This document shows, piece after piece, positions 33,079 through 42,630 of a stretch of DNA of 44,459 nt. The stretch's first letter is position 1, and the number at the start of each line of letters is the position of its first letter. Where the stretch lies: assembly GCA_019752635.1 (NCBI GenBank), contig JAIELX010000024.1, positions 1-44,459 of the forward strand, in the 5' to 3' direction. The notes beneath the pieces are model-generated. The model saw only the letters and a program-made list of their open reading frames with translations. It did not search any database and had not been told where the DNA came from. A program made the translations under genes and the position numbers. This DNA is from Candidatus Obscuribacterales bacterium (GTDB taxonomy: Bacteria; Cyanobacteriota; Vampirovibrionia; Obscuribacterales; Obscuribacteraceae).

Positions 33079-34476
33079 GTGCCCAAACTGGATATCACGG
33101 GAATGACTTATAAAGCGCAAAAAGACGCGGCGGGAAGCTCACAGAGTAGCGCAGTTCCCGCAGTGGCACGTTTTCCGCAGAAGCCTGCATTGCTCAGCGC
33201 ATCGTTAGCAGGTCTATCAGTTTTTTTCCTCAGTCTGGCGCTTTCGCTGCTGTTGGATCAGCCTTTACTGGGCAAGGGCTGGATAACATGGCTTGGTCTA
33301 GGTGCAACGCTGCTGACCATGTTGACGATAGTTCTGACCAGCATCGATCGCAATCGGCAGATCAGCGACATTCGCATGTTACTCCCGGCGGAGCAGGTAT
33401 CGGCTGTCAAAGAAATAATGAACGTTCGCGTTGCCTCGGTAGAAGACGGCATTCATAGCTACCGCGGTTATCTTACGACCGATTCGGATCTGGTCTATGA
33501 GCATCTGCACCGATCACGCGAGCTCGATGGAATCATGATTCTGTTAAGTCCAGACGACAAACTCGATGCACAGATAAGTCTGATTCCTCGCTACAAGCAG
33601 CCGCCAAAGCCAAGCACCAAAATCCACTGGTCCTTGCATATAGTACTTTTCTTGATCACCGCAACTACTGCTACCTTCGCCGGCGCGATTCATCAAGGAA
33701 TCAATCCATTGTCCAACGGCGTAGAGAACTGGAAGGTCGGACTTCCATATGCGCTCTCACTCCTTACCATTCTCGGGCTGCATGAAACCGGGCACTATGC
33801 CATTGGTCGATTCTACAAAATGAATGTCACGCCGCCTTTCTTCATCCCCGCTCCCTTGCCTCTGGGAACTTTCGGTGCGGTGATATCAATGCGTTCGCCG
33901 TCGCGTACTCGCAAAGCCATGTTCGACACCGCTACAGCAGGTCCATTAATCGGTTTGGTGGCTGCAGTGATTTTCCTGTTCATCGGACTGCCTATGAGCA
34001 GTGAAGGAGTAAGCGTTTTCGAATCCGATCTCTTAGCACCAAAGTCCGGCTCATCTGCGCTCTTCACGGTTATTGCGGCGCTCGCCAACCCGGACCTGAA
34101 ATACGGGGCGACCCTCGACCTGCATCCATGTGCGTTTGCCGGTTGGCTCGGACTACTGATTACTGCTATAAATCTTATACCCGTCGGTCAGCTCGATGGT
34201 GGCAGGATGGCTGCGGCCATGTTCGGGCCTAAAGCAGGAGACATATTGAGCACGTTGGCACTGGCAACGCTAATGGGGCTGGCAATATTCGTTTGGCCGA
34301 ATCTGCTTATATTCACGGTACTGATATTTTTTCTAGCAGGGCGCAGCGACAGAGCGCTAGACAGTGTTACGCCGCTGGGTCCGCTGAGAACCACAATCGG
34401 GCTCTTCGCTTTCATTTGCCTGGTGGCCATCCTCGTCCCGTTGCCAGAAGAAGTTGTGCGTTGGCTCGTGAAGTAA
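33079..34476 (+). CDS. Site-2 protease family intramembrane zinc metalloprotease (M50, EGY1-like)
   Basis: 465 residues from a GTG at 33079 (an ATG at 33103 is an alternative). Two hydrophobic segments at 37-88 precede a soluble domain (about 100-180). Then comes the M50 membrane core: the zinc site HETGH at 235-239, the PPFFIPAPLPLGTFGAVISMRSP motif typical of the EGY1/plant-cyanobacterial branch, and NLIPVGQLDGG at 365-375 supplying the third zinc ligand Asp. Such enzymes cleave membrane-bound regulators or process proteins in the bilayer. No anti-sigma partner is adjacent. All catalytic residues appear intact. Confidence 0.9.
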   Translation: MPKLDITGMTYKAQKDAAGSSQSSAVPAVARFPQKPALLSASLAGLSVFFLSLALSLLLDQPLLGKGWITWLGLGATLLTMLTIVLTSIDRNRQISDIRMLLPAEQVSAVKEIMNVRVASVEDGIHSYRGYLTTDSDLVYEHLHRSRELDGIMILLSPDDKLDAQISLIPRYKQPPKPSTKIHWSLHIVLFLITATTATFAGAIHQGINPLSNGVENWKVGLPYALSLLTILGLHETGHYAIGRFYKMNVTPPFFIPAPLPLGTFGAVISMRSPSRTRKAMFDTATAGPLIGLVAAVIFLFIGLPMSSEGVSVFESDLLAPKSGSSALFTVIAALANPDLKYGATLDLHPCAFAGWLGLLITAINLIPVGQLDGGRMAAAMFGPKAGDILSTLALATLMGLAIFVWPNLLIFTVLIFFLAGRSDRALDSVTPLGPLRTTIGLFAFICLVAILVPLPEEVVRWLVK

Positions 34477-34503
34477 AACGTAACTCTATGCAATTCCACA
34501 TTT

Positions 34504-34800
34504 TCAGGAGTCGTGACGCGACATTCTGTCGCGATGTGCGTATCCTGCAAGAATGTCCCTTACGCGAGAATGCAAAGTTTTCAATTTCGCAGGATGCCTG
34601 GCTGCATCAGGTTGATAGAACTCAATCAAGTCTAGTAGCACAAGCCCAACAGCAGCAGTATTCTTTCCGAACATGCGTTCGGCAATCTCGACTGCTTGTT
34701 GAATGGAAAATTCGGCTTCTTGAAACCTTCCTGTCTTTTGCGCTTTTCGCGCAGATGAAAGCAGCGCCCTGATGGTCGCTTCGTCATTGGTAACACTCAT
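34504..34800 (-). CDS. Small TPR-like helical protein
   Basis: 98 residues from the ATG at 34800, chosen for the CGGAG seven bases upstream; the frame stays open a further 25 codons. The sequence ATIRALLSSARKAQKTGRFQEAEFSIQQAVEIAERMFG is one clear tetratricopeptide-type helix pair, followed by another helix and a basic C-terminus. It resembles single-repeat fragments of larger TPR proteins common in this window. Partner unknown. It is convergent with the protease gene. Confidence 0.6.
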   Translation of the reverse strand: MSVTNDEATIRALLSSARKAQKTGRFQEAEFSIQQAVEIAERMFGKNTAAVGLVLLDLIEFYQPDAARHPAKLKTLHSRVRDILAGYAHRDRMSRHDS

Positions 34801-35043
34801 TCCGGGCTCCGATGTCCATGCTGAGTAACTCGCTGGTACAACCGCCGACATGTAAGAGGTCGGCGCCACCAGCAAGTTTGTTTCCCTCTAAGAAGCAAAC
34901 TAGAGTCTGTTTGTTCCAGCCGATATTTCGCAAACCGAGGCACAACTTCCAACCGGTAGTGCTTTCGGGACTTCTACGTACTTGATTTTACTAACAGTTT
35001 ACTTTCGACAGGGGGTGGAACTATCCATGATAAACTCGCCAAT

Positions 35044-35967
35044 ATGGAAGACCCCGTTTATCGCGGAAGAATTGCTCCTTCGCCGACCGGCTATTTGCAT
35101 GTCGGACACGCGCGTACGTTTTGGCAGGCAAGTGAGCGTGCAAAGGCCGCAGGGGGGCAACTCATTCTGCGCAATGAAGACATTGACGGACCGCGCTGCA
35201 AGCCCGAGTTCTTAGCGGCAATCATTGAGGACCTTTCATGGTTCGGCTTCGAATGGCATGAGGGACCGGACATAGGCGGTCCATTCGGTCCCTACACTCA
35301 GAGCCAACGGCGCCACCTTTACATGGCAGCGCTCGAACGTCTCAAAGCGGCTGGATTTGTCTATCCTTGCTTTTGTTCTCGCAAAGATATAGCCATGGCA
35401 GCATCCGCCCCCCATGGAACGGACGATGAGGTGATTTACCCCGGCACCTGTCGCCCCCCTGCATGTCCAACAACCACAGCAGCAATCACAGGCAGTGGTG
35501 CGGAGGAACATGGTGCAAAGACTTCTGCTTCGAATCAACACTTTGAAAAGCCAGTCACATGGCGATTCCGGGTCCCGGACGGCGAATCGGTTTCTTTCAT
35601 TGACGGAAATTTTGGCGCACAGTGTTTCACAGGTGGAACTCACTTCGGCGATTTTGTAGTCTGGCGTCCTGATGACCATCCAGCCTATCAACTTGCAGTA
35701 GTTGTAGATGACGCTGCAATGCGAATAACGGAGGTGGTCCGCGGCGCCGATTTGCTAGTTTCTACCGCTCGACAAATACTGCTTTTCCGCGCGCTTGAAT
35801 TGCCAATTCCTGCCTTCTTTCATTGTGAACTCGTAACTGATGAAACCGGAGCAAGACTGGCGAAGCGCCATGCATCGCTTAGCCTTCGTGCGTTGAGAGA
35901 ATCAGGTCAGTCACCGCAGGCGGTGCGGACCCGATGGGCTAGGCCCGAGTCGATTTCAAGGATCTAG
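35044..35967 (+). CDS. gluQ: Glutamyl-Q tRNA(Asp) synthetase
   Basis: 307 residues, the length of GluQRS and too short for full glutamyl-tRNA synthetase, since the anticodon-binding domain is missing. RIAPSPTGYLHVGHARTF at residues 9-26 carries the HVGH signature. CFCSRKD (C109, C111) and YPGTC (Y132, C136) form the zinc site. VRGADLL and ARLAKRHASLSL correspond to the GADLL and KMSKS-like regions. The enzyme attaches glutamate to queuosine at the wobble base of tRNA(Asp). A Ser/Ala-rich insert (about residues 138-168) follows the zinc site. The last 12 bp overlap the convergent gene ending at 35956. Confidence 0.93.
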   Translation: MEDPVYRGRIAPSPTGYLHVGHARTFWQASERAKAAGGQLILRNEDIDGPRCKPEFLAAIIEDLSWFGFEWHEGPDIGGPFGPYTQSQRRHLYMAALERLKAAGFVYPCFCSRKDIAMAASAPHGTDDEVIYPGTCRPPACPTTTAAITGSGAEEHGAKTSASNQHFEKPVTWRFRVPDGESVSFIDGNFGAQCFTGGTHFGDFVVWRPDDHPAYQLAVVVDDAAMRITEVVRGADLLVSTARQILLFRALELPIPAFFHCELVTDETGARLAKRHASLSLRALRESGQSPQAVRTRWARPESISRI

Positions 35968-38124
35968 CACTTTCACTCGTTCTAGCAGTTTTTTCACTCT
36001 TGTACATCCGGCAGGACGTCCGGCTGTATGGTAAACCGCGGCAAGCGATTCCAATTGGTGCATATCGCGCGTGGTCATTACAAGTTTGCCTTCGGGCCAG
36101 CTCGCAGCTTTACCGGAAAGCTCTTCACACATATCTTTCGCGGCATAGTAAGCGATTGTCTGCCCCTCTTTCCATTCCAGTAATATTTTTCGGACGTAGG
36201 GCAAAGCTAACTGCGGCTGTCCTTTCGTCATGAAATACTGACCTAACCATAGGTACATTTGACCGGATTCGTCGGAATCTTTCGCATAGATCTTTGCGAA
36301 TAGTGCTGGAGCATCAAGAAAACAACCCTCCGGGTACGCTCCTTTCAACGCCATCGCGAAATACTTTGGCGAATAGCTGGGCCAGGCACGAAAGTAATTC
36401 AGTTGAGAACCGCATATTTGAGCCAAACTGCGCGCATCGTTGCCATATTTTTTCTTTAGCGCTGCATAGAGTTGCCCTGCCTCTATTTGTTTCTCTTGCA
36501 TCATTAGTGCGCGCAGCCGAAACTCGTCCACACCGACCTCTGTTGGTTTGTGCAAAGATCCCGACTTCGCGATGCGATCGAGCTGCGAAACCAGTTGGAG
36601 CCACTCCGGCGATACATTTCCGGACTGACAGCCCAACGATTCGCAAAGAGAAATAATCAGTGTCGCGCGTGATGAGTTGTCCCACCCGACGTTCTTTAAC
36701 GCTTTCCTCAATAACTTCTGTGCGGTCGCAGCTTCATGATGATCAGTCAAATAGCGGGCCACGCAATGTACTACATTAGCGAAAGCCTCCATTTCAATGA
36801 AGCGATAGCTTTGAGATCGGCTCATAGCTACCTCAACGGATTGCTGCGCTTCGCCAATTCGTCCCAGATAAACAAGCGAGGGAACCCGCATTGCAAAGGC
36901 AACAGCATCGTCTTGTTTGAATCTCGCAGCGACGCGCTGGAAGCGCTCACTGAGAGCAACCATTTCTTCAGCGTGTTTCTTGTTGTTCGGAAAAAGTACT
37001 GCGAGCATGGAACACTGACTGAGCAATTTCGCTTGAAACTCGTCGCTTACCAGGTCCGCGCTGAATAGATCGCGTTCCATTGCATCACACAACCGAGACA
37101 ACAACAACATTGAAATGTCTCGATTTTGCACGTGCCTGGCTGTCGACCACAGTACCAGCAGGAAACTGGCATCCTGTGCAGTGGTCGGTCCGCTGTTTTG
37201 ATTGATCTGATACCACTTTTCGAGAACCAGTTTTTCCAAGTCAAAACTATATTCTGTTTTGGCAAGGTTCATCGCCATTCTGAGGACTTCAACTTTCGTA
37301 GAGTCCGGCACAACAGATTCGGTGCAAAGTGCCAACGCCTTTGTGACCGACTTGATACCGTCGCTTCCCTTACCTCTAAGTCCTGTGACCATATTCCACT
37401 GAAGACGGTATTGGGCGTTATAATCATAGTCGTAGCCGCGCACAAGATTGGCCTCGTAAAACGTCCTGGCATAATCGGGATCAGCAAGTCGCTCAAGCCT
37501 CAAATTGCACTCGTCGAACAGCTGCCTGTTTCCGCGAGCAAGGGCTACTCCCGCAGACAGCTTGACCAGTGTGCGTATCATTTCTATTTTCGGTGCAATC
37601 GCCGACCCTTGTATACGTTGCAGACCGGCCAGCGCCTTGCTCAAACTCGCTGCGGCCTCGTCGGTCCGGCCGCCTTTCAGAAGACACTTTGCAAGAAACA
37701 ATTGCTCTCGTACGTATTTCTGCATGGCAACGTCGCGTTCTACTTGGTTAAAGTTCTTGCCTTTTGCCAGGGCGCTCAACTTTGCTAATGCTAGCTTCGC
37801 CTGCTCGGGATGCTTAGCGGCCGACGAGCGAGCCTCCTCTTCGAAAATCTCAAAATCAAACGTGCGTCGACGACTACTGGCACTGCTGAAGCGTGCGGCA
37901 GCTTCCAACGTTGAAGGGTCTTTCTCTTTCGAAACGCGATAGTTACAGACCAGGGTATCGCGTGCTCTGCGGTTGAAAAATTCACCGAACCAGGAAGATC
38001 TGACTAGTGCCACCAGGCAAATTACCATGGTGACTTGCATTGCGATCAACAAGAAGAACGCCAAACGGCGCGAGTCTCCTTTAGTTGTTATGCCTGCTGC
38101 CTGCACACAGCCTACCTCCAGCAA
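35956..38124 (-). CDS. Large membrane-anchored TPR-like helical protein
   Basis: 722 residues. One N-terminal membrane segment (about residues 21-42, AFFLLIAMQVTMVICLVALV) is followed by a long, almost entirely helical region with tetratricopeptide-like helix pairs (FLAKCLLKGGRTDEAAASLSKAL, RMPSLVYLGRIGEAQQSVEVAM, MYLWLGQYFMTKGQPQLALPYVRKIL). It probably acts as a protein-binding scaffold on the outer face of the inner membrane. It is divergent from the histidine kinase gene and convergent with gluQ, overlapping its end by 12 bp. An upstream ribosome binding site is not obvious. Confidence 0.75.
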   Translation of the reverse strand: MLEVGCVQAAGITTKGDSRRLAFFLLIAMQVTMVICLVALVRSSWFGEFFNRRARDTLVCNYRVSKEKDPSTLEAAARFSSASSRRRTFDFEIFEEEARSSAAKHPEQAKLALAKLSALAKGKNFNQVERDVAMQKYVREQLFLAKCLLKGGRTDEAAASLSKALAGLQRIQGSAIAPKIEMIRTLVKLSAGVALARGNRQLFDECNLRLERLADPDYARTFYEANLVRGYDYDYNAQYRLQWNMVTGLRGKGSDGIKSVTKALALCTESVVPDSTKVEVLRMAMNLAKTEYSFDLEKLVLEKWYQINQNSGPTTAQDASFLLVLWSTARHVQNRDISMLLLSRLCDAMERDLFSADLVSDEFQAKLLSQCSMLAVLFPNNKKHAEEMVALSERFQRVAARFKQDDAVAFAMRVPSLVYLGRIGEAQQSVEVAMSRSQSYRFIEMEAFANVVHCVARYLTDHHEAATAQKLLRKALKNVGWDNSSRATLIISLCESLGCQSGNVSPEWLQLVSQLDRIAKSGSLHKPTEVGVDEFRLRALMMQEKQIEAGQLYAALKKKYGNDARSLAQICGSQLNYFRAWPSYSPKYFAMALKGAYPEGCFLDAPALFAKIYAKDSDESGQMYLWLGQYFMTKGQPQLALPYVRKILLEWKEGQTIAYYAAKDMCEELSGKAASWPEGKLVMTTRDMHQLESLAAVYHTAGRPAGCTRVKKLLERVKVLDP

Positions 38125-38270
38125 TTTTTATTCCCCGTTTTGCGGTGCAGGAACCACCGGTATGGTGACAGCGCCCGCGCAACACCAGTCCACCGGCAGC
38201 ATAGCGTCCGGGGCGTAGGATGGTCCGGTAGCGGGTAACTAATGTTTATTCCGCACGTAAACGTACTCGC

Positions 38271-39719
38271 ATGAACCTTTTCCAGAAAGGCATTTTGCTC
38301 ATAGCGACGCCAATAGTGGCGCAGTTCGTATTTGTGCTGGTACTACTTGGCGCTTATCGGACGGCCGAGGAAGTGACATGGAAAGATTTGCAGTATCGCA
38401 GCCAAACAGCTGAAATGATGAACATTACCATCCTCTGCTACAAAGCAGTTGGTGTGCTGACCTTTTACGGTGTGACGAAAGATCCGAACATTATCGCCGG
38501 GTTCGACAGCATTTACGAATCCTTGGTTCGCAAGAGCGAGGACTTGAACCTCCTCTCCGAGGATGGACAGACCACCGATGAACTGGCGACTGCGGTCAAA
38601 GGCGACTTGCGAAAGTCGATCAAGTCACTTTCCGCAGCAAAACAACTAGTTGGACTGAAGCAAAAACAGATTAGCAACAATCTGGTCTTTGCCAGAGAAC
38701 TAGAGCGCGACCTGCAGAAGTTGCTTTTCAATCTAGAAAGGCTGATTGCACAGCGTTCCAAAGCTGGAGCTGCTGATGTTGCAGGGCTGGAACGGAGTCG
38801 ATGGATGTTCCTGTCCATGGTGATTGGCGGATTCACACTAAATATGGCTATGTGCGCAATGCTACTCGGTGTCTATGCGCGTGATTTCGCCGCACGCTTT
38901 GCCATACTTGTAGACAACACGCGCCGACTGCCGCAAGGGCTTCAACTCAATGGTCCCATTGGTGGAAAAGACGAACTTACAGAACTTGATTCAGGGTTTC
39001 ACGACATGAACAGGGCTCTGAAAGAGGCTGAGGAACGGAAGAATCAACTGATCTCGATGGTCACGCATGATTTGCGCAACCCTCTTACCGCGATTGGTTT
39101 GAATCTTGAAGTGATAGACGCGTTGGAAAACGAGACCCTTCCAACGGTAGTCACGGAAAAAATCAAGAACTCGCTTCGCATGGTAAAACGCCTTAACTCA
39201 TTGGTGAACGACATTCTCGACATGGAAAAGCTGCGCGCCGGGAAACTATCTCTTGTACTGGTAGTGGTTAATGCAAAAGAGAAAGTCGACGAATGTATAA
39301 AAGAACTTGAGTCGGTCGCTAATAAGGCCTCTGTCGAGTTGGAGAACAAAGTGCCCGATCTATCTGTAGTGGCCGATGGCGAGCGAATTACTCAGATTCT
39401 AGTTAACCTGATTGGCAACGCCATCAAGTATTCGCCGCCGGGTTCGTTCGTTGCGATAAGTGCGCAAGTGAAAGACGATGTTGTACGATTCGGCGTAAAG
39501 GACTGCGGCCCAGGTGTTCCGGAGCAGTATCGTCAGACAATATTCCTGCCCTTCGAGCAAGTGCCGGACGATAAACGAACAAGTACAGGCACGACGGGGC
39601 TTGGTTTACCGATCTGCAAAATGTTGATAGATTTGCATGGTGGGACTATAGGCGTAGATGTGGACAATGGCAGCGAATTTTGGTTCACGCTGCCATTTTC
39701 GGAAGTGGAAGAAATCTAG
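38271..39719 (+). CDS. Sensor histidine kinase
   Basis: 482 residues. TM1 at about 8-28 and TM2 at about 180-203 bracket a helical extracytoplasmic sensor region of ~150 residues. A HAMP-like linker follows, then HisKA with the phosphorylated His266 in SMVTHDLRNPLTAI, then the ATPase with N box NLIGNAIKYS, DCGPGVP and TGLGLPICK. The response regulator starts 8 bp after its stop, so the two are a cognate pair. The extracytoplasmic sensor is not a family I recognise. Target genes are not shown by the sequence. Confidence 0.93.
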   Translation: MNLFQKGILLIATPIVAQFVFVLVLLGAYRTAEEVTWKDLQYRSQTAEMMNITILCYKAVGVLTFYGVTKDPNIIAGFDSIYESLVRKSEDLNLLSEDGQTTDELATAVKGDLRKSIKSLSAAKQLVGLKQKQISNNLVFARELERDLQKLLFNLERLIAQRSKAGAADVAGLERSRWMFLSMVIGGFTLNMAMCAMLLGVYARDFAARFAILVDNTRRLPQGLQLNGPIGGKDELTELDSGFHDMNRALKEAEERKNQLISMVTHDLRNPLTAIGLNLEVIDALENETLPTVVTEKIKNSLRMVKRLNSLVNDILDMEKLRAGKLSLVLVVVNAKEKVDECIKELESVANKASVELENKVPDLSVVADGERITQILVNLIGNAIKYSPPGSFVAISAQVKDDVVRFGVKDCGPGVPEQYRQTIFLPFEQVPDDKRTSTGTTGLGLPICKMLIDLHGGTIGVDVDNGSEFWFTLPFSEVEEI

Positions 39720-39727
39720 GGGCACTA

Positions 39728-40399
39728 ATGGCAAAGATTCTAGTTGTTGAAGACAACATCGAAACGATCCAAGCGATCCGAGACATCCTTCACCAAGAGC
39801 GACACAACACCGATCTGGCTCCTTCGGCTGAGGATGGATGGGACTTCATCAAGACTTACGACTACGACCTCCTAATTTTCGACTGGGAGCTGCCTAGAAT
39901 GAGTGGCGTGGATTTGCTCCGGAAATATCGCGCCAGTGGTGGCAAGACGCCGGTGATCATGTTAACAGGCAAGACTGACACACCGGACAAGATTGCGGGG
40001 CTGGATTCAGGCGCCGACAACTATCTTACAAAGCCGTTTGGTAGCGAAGAATTGCTTGCGCACGTGCGCGCCACACTCAGGCGCAAGCCGGAGAATGCGG
40101 TCCGCACAGTATCCTTTGGCGACCTCTGCTTGGACGAAACGTCATCTACAGTGCGTTGCGGCGACAAGTCATCGACCCTGAGCTCTCGAGAGGTCAAGGT
40201 TCTCAAAATACTAATGGAAAGCAAAAACAGTATTGTCTCGCACGATCAGCTACGCATAAATGCCTGGCCTGACTCTCCGGACGTCTCCCCGAACACTATG
40301 CGAGTGTTTCTCACCAGCTTTCGCGAGAAGCTGGCCTCTATAGGATCAAATATCAAAATCCTGAGTGCACGCGGCTACGGATATCAGATCAAAGAATAG
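39728..40399 (+). CDS. OmpR/PhoB-family response regulator
   Basis: 223 residues from the ATG at 39728; an earlier start at 39680 would overlap the kinase. The receiver domain (1-120) begins AKILVVEDN, the phosphoacceptor is Asp52 in LLIFDWELPRMSG and the conserved Lys lies in NYLTKPFGSEELLAHV. The C-terminal winged helix (about 125-222) has SSREVKVLKILM and MRVFLTSFREKLASIGSNIKILSARGYGYQI. This family typically binds direct repeats spaced about 11 bp. It works with the kinase just upstream. Confidence 0.93.
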   Translation: MAKILVVEDNIETIQAIRDILHQERHNTDLAPSAEDGWDFIKTYDYDLLIFDWELPRMSGVDLLRKYRASGGKTPVIMLTGKTDTPDKIAGLDSGADNYLTKPFGSEELLAHVRATLRRKPENAVRTVSFGDLCLDETSSTVRCGDKSSTLSSREVKVLKILMESKNSIVSHDQLRINAWPDSPDVSPNTMRVFLTSFREKLASIGSNIKILSARGYGYQIKE

Positions 40400-40501
40400 C
40401 CATGTCACAAATAGCTAATGTTGGTTCCACACGCGCCTAATGTTGACATCGTAAAACTACGAATACAAAGACCCCTGTCGGGTTGGGGGAGGAGGTATTC
40501 G

Positions 40502-41467
40502 ATGGTTAATCAAACTCTGCGCACGGCTTCGCGCTCGAAGAAAAGCAACAAAATGGCTTCTGCGGCCAATGCTTCGTCCAGAACGTCAAGGTCACTGTAC
40601 AACCGCACGTTGCGGTCGCAAAAGGGTGAAGGACTGGTCAGCGGTGTTGCGGGCACCCTGCTATTCATCGCCATTGCCGTTCCTGTCGGCATCTTTTTCA
40701 TCAACGCGTCAATCCAACTGATAGTTCAATCGCAGTTGGCTCATATCGCCAATCAAGCAGCCAACGTTGTTGATTCCAACCGTTACTGGCTCGGTCAACC
40801 AAGACCCGGTTTCAATTCGGGAGAAGCGGAAAAGAAGGCGCAAGCAGCTGCGAAGATTCTCTGCGATCGTGTCGGACTGCCCCCGGTTCGCGTAGACGTT
40901 CAGCTCGATCCGCCAGCTGCGGGCGATGATGTGAGCATCACGCAAGTGGACGTCACAGTCGATGTCACCAGAGCTATCCCCTTCCGTATCGCACTCTTCG
41001 GCTATGACTTCGGTAAGTTCTTCCCGACAGCCCTGACTGCCAGAGGCGTATCCGCCAATGCAAACGTCAAACCTTATGCCTTAATGCACTTCGAAGCACC
41101 GGCAACGGTAGACGGAGACCAACGCGGAAAGTTCAAGTCTCCCATCGGCGCGAACCTTCGCGAAACAGCCTTCATTCCGATCTACGGTTTTGGACTCAAG
41201 ACCGTCGCCGGTGTTCCCGACACATCGATCACCCGGGCCGACCACCCGACACACTTCGGCGATCTGGGAGTACAGAACCTTAACCCGGAAAACTTTATTG
41301 CATTCAACCACTACAACCTGATCCAGGAAGATCTCGATTCACTCAAGAAAGGTAGCGAAGGCGGCGGACTTGACCAGGTCAAAAGCAGCGGTTGGCACAT
41401 TCAACGCGTTTTTGGAGGCAGCCCCTCCAATGCCACTGAGAAAAAGGGAGTCGGGCTAACACCTTAG
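40502..41467 (+). CDS. TadE-like secreted/membrane protein, paralogue 1
   Basis: 321 residues from the ATG at 40502, set by AGGAGG about seven bases before it. A basic Ser-rich N-terminus ends in SQKGEG, followed by one hydrophobic segment (about residues 46-70), then LAHIANQAANVVD. This resembles TadE/TadG-type pseudopilin-like proteins (basic leader, hydrophobic helix, extracytoplasmic domain). The C-terminal domain is beta-rich and nearly identical to that of the next gene (HFEAPATVDGDQRGKFKS, NLRETAFIPIYGFGLKTVAGV, FNHYNLIQ.D). No prepilin peptidase or Tad ATPase is nearby. Its function is unknown. Confidence 0.75.
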   Translation: MVNQTLRTASRSKKSNKMASAANASSRTSRSLYNRTLRSQKGEGLVSGVAGTLLFIAIAVPVGIFFINASIQLIVQSQLAHIANQAANVVDSNRYWLGQPRPGFNSGEAEKKAQAAAKILCDRVGLPPVRVDVQLDPPAAGDDVSITQVDVTVDVTRAIPFRIALFGYDFGKFFPTALTARGVSANANVKPYALMHFEAPATVDGDQRGKFKSPIGANLRETAFIPIYGFGLKTVAGVPDTSITRADHPTHFGDLGVQNLNPENFIAFNHYNLIQEDLDSLKKGSEGGGLDQVKSSGWHIQRVFGGSPSNATEKKGVGLTP

Positions 41468-41648
41468 TAGACGCAAAACCGGGCGATCAAGCTGGAATTG
41501 ACAGCCGGTGCGGAATGACCTGCAACTTTGGTAGACACTGAACTGCGAATTATGGAAAAGCGGTCTGCATTCCGTTTGATTCCACGTTCGCCTAACGTTC
41601 CCGTCATACAGTAATTGCATCAGGTGGACGGGTTGAGAGGATTATCAG

Positions 41649-42533
41649 ATGACAAACAAAAATCGTCGCCAGGTATCGCGCAGAATGCGGTCGGAACGGG
41701 GATCAACGATTATAGGAGGCGTTACCGGATTCATTCTATTCATCGGTATTGCCGCTCCCATCAGTCTCTTTCTCGTCAACTGCACCATTCAACTGGTTCT
41801 GCAACAACAGCTTTCATACATCGCCAACCAGGCGGCAATCGGCGTTCAAGACCCGAGTCGTTACTGGTTAGGGCTCGCTCGCCCCGGATTTGATTTACTA
41901 GGAGAAAAAGCAAAAATTGAAGAGCGAACAAAGTTGCTCTGCAAGCAAGTCGGGCTGAGGCCGACCAAAGTTGACGTTATAGTTGAGCCGCCTAACAACG
42001 GAAACGAGATCAGTGTGACGCAAGTTGACCTCACTGTCGAAGTAACAGAAAGATCTCCATTTCGCATTCAAGTTTTCGGCTTTGACTTTTCCAGAATTTT
42101 CGCCTCTTCGCTCAGCGCTCGCGGTGTTGCCGTCGCCAGTTCCAATGTTAGACCTTATGCGTTGATGCACTTCGAAGCACCGGCTACCGTAGACGGCGAC
42201 CAACGAGGCAAGTTCAAATCCGAAATAGGCGCCAATCTGCGCGAAACGGCATTCATTCCAATCTACGGGTTCGGACTTAAGACTGTCGCGGGCGTGCAGG
42301 ATACACAAATTACGCGATACGATGGCGGACCTAACGGAGGAGGCATCAATCAAGACCTCGATCCAGAAAACTTCGTCGCGTTCAACCACTACAATCTGAT
42401 TCAACAAGACGTCGACGCCCTGGCCGCCGGCAACCTCGACCAGGTGAAGAGCAGTGGATGGCACCTTCAAAGAAAATTCGGCAACCAGGCATCAAATGCA
42501 GTAGAGAAAGAGAAAGTCGGACTAACACCTTAG
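41649..42533 (+). CDS. TadE-like secreted/membrane protein, paralogue 2
   Basis: 294 residues; AGAGGA lies before the ATG. It has the same architecture as the gene at 40502: a short basic leader with RSERGST, a hydrophobic helix (about residues 20-44), YIANQAAIGVQDPSRYWLG, then the shared C-terminal domain ending VGLTP in both. The N-terminal leader is about 25 residues shorter. The two arose by tandem duplication, with 180 bp of unrelated DNA between. The domain contains no catalytic motif I can recognise; a surface or pilus-associated role is inferred. Confidence 0.75.
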   Translation: MTNKNRRQVSRRMRSERGSTIIGGVTGFILFIGIAAPISLFLVNCTIQLVLQQQLSYIANQAAIGVQDPSRYWLGLARPGFDLLGEKAKIEERTKLLCKQVGLRPTKVDVIVEPPNNGNEISVTQVDLTVEVTERSPFRIQVFGFDFSRIFASSLSARGVAVASSNVRPYALMHFEAPATVDGDQRGKFKSEIGANLRETAFIPIYGFGLKTVAGVQDTQITRYDGGPNGGGINQDLDPENFVAFNHYNLIQQDVDALAAGNLDQVKSSGWHLQRKFGNQASNAVEKEKVGLTP

Positions 42534-42630
42534 TTAGCCAAGAACGGTTAGATAAACCGAATGGCCACAATTCATCTAATTTTCCTCCAACTGTGGAAGT
42601 ATACTCAGAAGGATTGATGGACTATGGGTT

